Shown: in pieces, positions 29,449 through 30,013 of the stretch
Position numbering within the stretch: the stretch's first letter is position 1
How the letters are laid out: each line of letters begins with the position of its first letter
Translations under genes and position numbers: made by a program
Notes under the pieces: generated by a model
Seen by the model: only the letters and a program-made list of their open reading frames with translations
Told to the model about the DNA's origin: nothing
Database searches by the model: none
Source of the DNA: CAYWTS01 sp964461265
Lineage (GTDB): Bacteria > Bacteroidota > Ignavibacteria > Tepidaquicellales > OLB5
DNA: 30,013 nt
Direction of reading: 5' to 3'
Assembly: GCA_964461265.1 (NCBI GenBank)
Contig: CAYWTS010000028.1
Location: 1 to 30,013, forward strand

Positions 29449-30013
29449 ATGGTTGTTTTTGGTTCAATACCTTCCCGCAGGTTAGGAAGAAGCCTGGGAA
29501 TAAATAATGTTTCATATAAATATTGTACCTATTCGTGCATTTACTGCCAGCTTGGGTTGACAAGTTGTTTAACAACTTTGAGCAGAAATTTTTATGCCCC
29601 CGATGACATTGCCCAGGAAACTGAGAATAAATTGGAAGAATTGAAGAAATCGGATGAAAAAGCCGATTATATAACGTTCGTTCCTGATGGCGAACCGACT
29701 CTTGATATTAATCTCGGTGCCACTATTGAAAAACTGAAAAAATTTGAGATAAAACTGGCTATTATTACAAATTCCTCCGTGCTTTTTGAAAATAATATCA
29801 GAAATGTGCTAATGCTTGCAGATTGGGTCTCGCTTAAAATAGACGCTGTAGAACCTGAAATATGGAGAAAAATCAACAGGCCGCACGGCTGTTTAAATCT
29901 GGATTTTATTTTAAACGGAATTAAGGATTTTGCTTCATCTTATCGGGGAGTTTTGGTTACCGAAACAATGCTTGTTAAAGGCATCAATGATAGTAACGAA
30001 TCAATTACCGGGA
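29449..30013 (+). CDS. Radical SAM enzyme (3' end outside window)
   Basis: An open frame from ATG 29449 to the window end, 188 codons without stop. It begins MVVFGSIPSRRLGRSLGINN, then KYCTYSCIYCQLG with the CxxxCxxC [4Fe-4S] triad that binds S-adenosylmethionine, then FVPDGEPTLDINLGATIEKL (the GEPTL glycine-rich site), ITNSSVLF and WVSLKIDAVEPEIWRKINRP. This matches the COG0731-like radical SAM group whose members begin VFGPVPSRRLG. The chemical reaction is not predictable. It follows the broken ATPase gene in the same frame with an intervening TGA and no clear ribosome site. It appears intact as far as seen. Confidence 0.85.
   Translation, partial: MVVFGSIPSRRLGRSLGINNVSYKYCTYSCIYCQLGLTSCLTTLSRNFYAPDDIAQETENKLEELKKSDEKADYITFVPDGEPTLDINLGATIEKLKKFEIKLAIITNSSVLFENNIRNVLMLADWVSLKIDAVEPEIWRKINRPHGCLNLDFILNGIKDFASSYRGVLVTETMLVKGINDSNESITG

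Overview
This 30-kb window is AT-rich and densely coded. It comes from a draft genome of a Bacteroidota-type bacterium, most likely Ignavibacteria or a relative. The pointers are PorX (the CheY-PglZ regulator of type IX secretion), multihaem NrfHA, several Crp/Fnr regulators, mostly weak Shine-Dalgarno sites, and repeated TAnnTTTG (-7) promoter-like boxes. The lineage call is inference. One 100-N assembly gap (5848-5947) interrupts dapD, and the window cuts a gene at each end.

Layout. 1-5463 (+): 3' end of a transaldolase, a HicA/HicB toxin-antitoxin pair whose toxin has an in-frame stop, then gcvT, a ComB-like phosphatase and ftsK in a tight run. 5464-7298 (+): a structured repeat, dapD with the gap, and a metallophosphoesterase. 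7299-13942 (+): a nitrosative-stress and nitrite-ammonification island with two Crp/Fnr regulators, a RIC/ScdA di-iron protein behind two FNR-type boxes, a hemerythrin-like protein, an outer-membrane porin, and NrfH-NrfA. 14165-15672 (+): OsmC and an M42 aminopeptidase. 15906-23796 (-): a PAP2-type membrane enzyme, a GlmU-like uridylyltransferase domain and a secreted YESQAD-repeat protein that look like one operon; a small Cys-rich protein; panD, panC, accD, tsaB, tsaE and porX. 23925-27876: rpsT (+), ridA (-), hsp20 (+) with a sigma-54-like promoter, and dnaK (+). 28148-30013 (+): a DUF134 regulator behind a 14-bp palindrome, a NifX-type protein, a broken CooC/MinD-like ATPase and the start of a radical SAM enzyme.

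How the genes fit together. The 7.3-13.9 kb island is a coherent unit. Crp/Fnr proteins probably sense or relay low oxygen or NO, RIC and hemerythrin-like proteins handle iron or NO damage, and NrfHA reduces nitrite (and NO) to ammonium in the periplasm behind an outer-membrane channel. The 28-30 kb cluster looks like an uncharacterised metal/cofactor module that is partly decaying. Other genes are housekeeping: pantothenate and fatty-acid precursors, t6A tRNA modification, lysine/peptidoglycan precursor, chaperones.

The intergenic DNA is unusual. It holds at least three small families of palindromic or multi-stem elements present in two or three copies. Differences between copies mostly preserve base pairing, suggesting selection on folded nucleic acid. 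No tRNA, rRNA, CRISPR array or insertion sequence was recognised.
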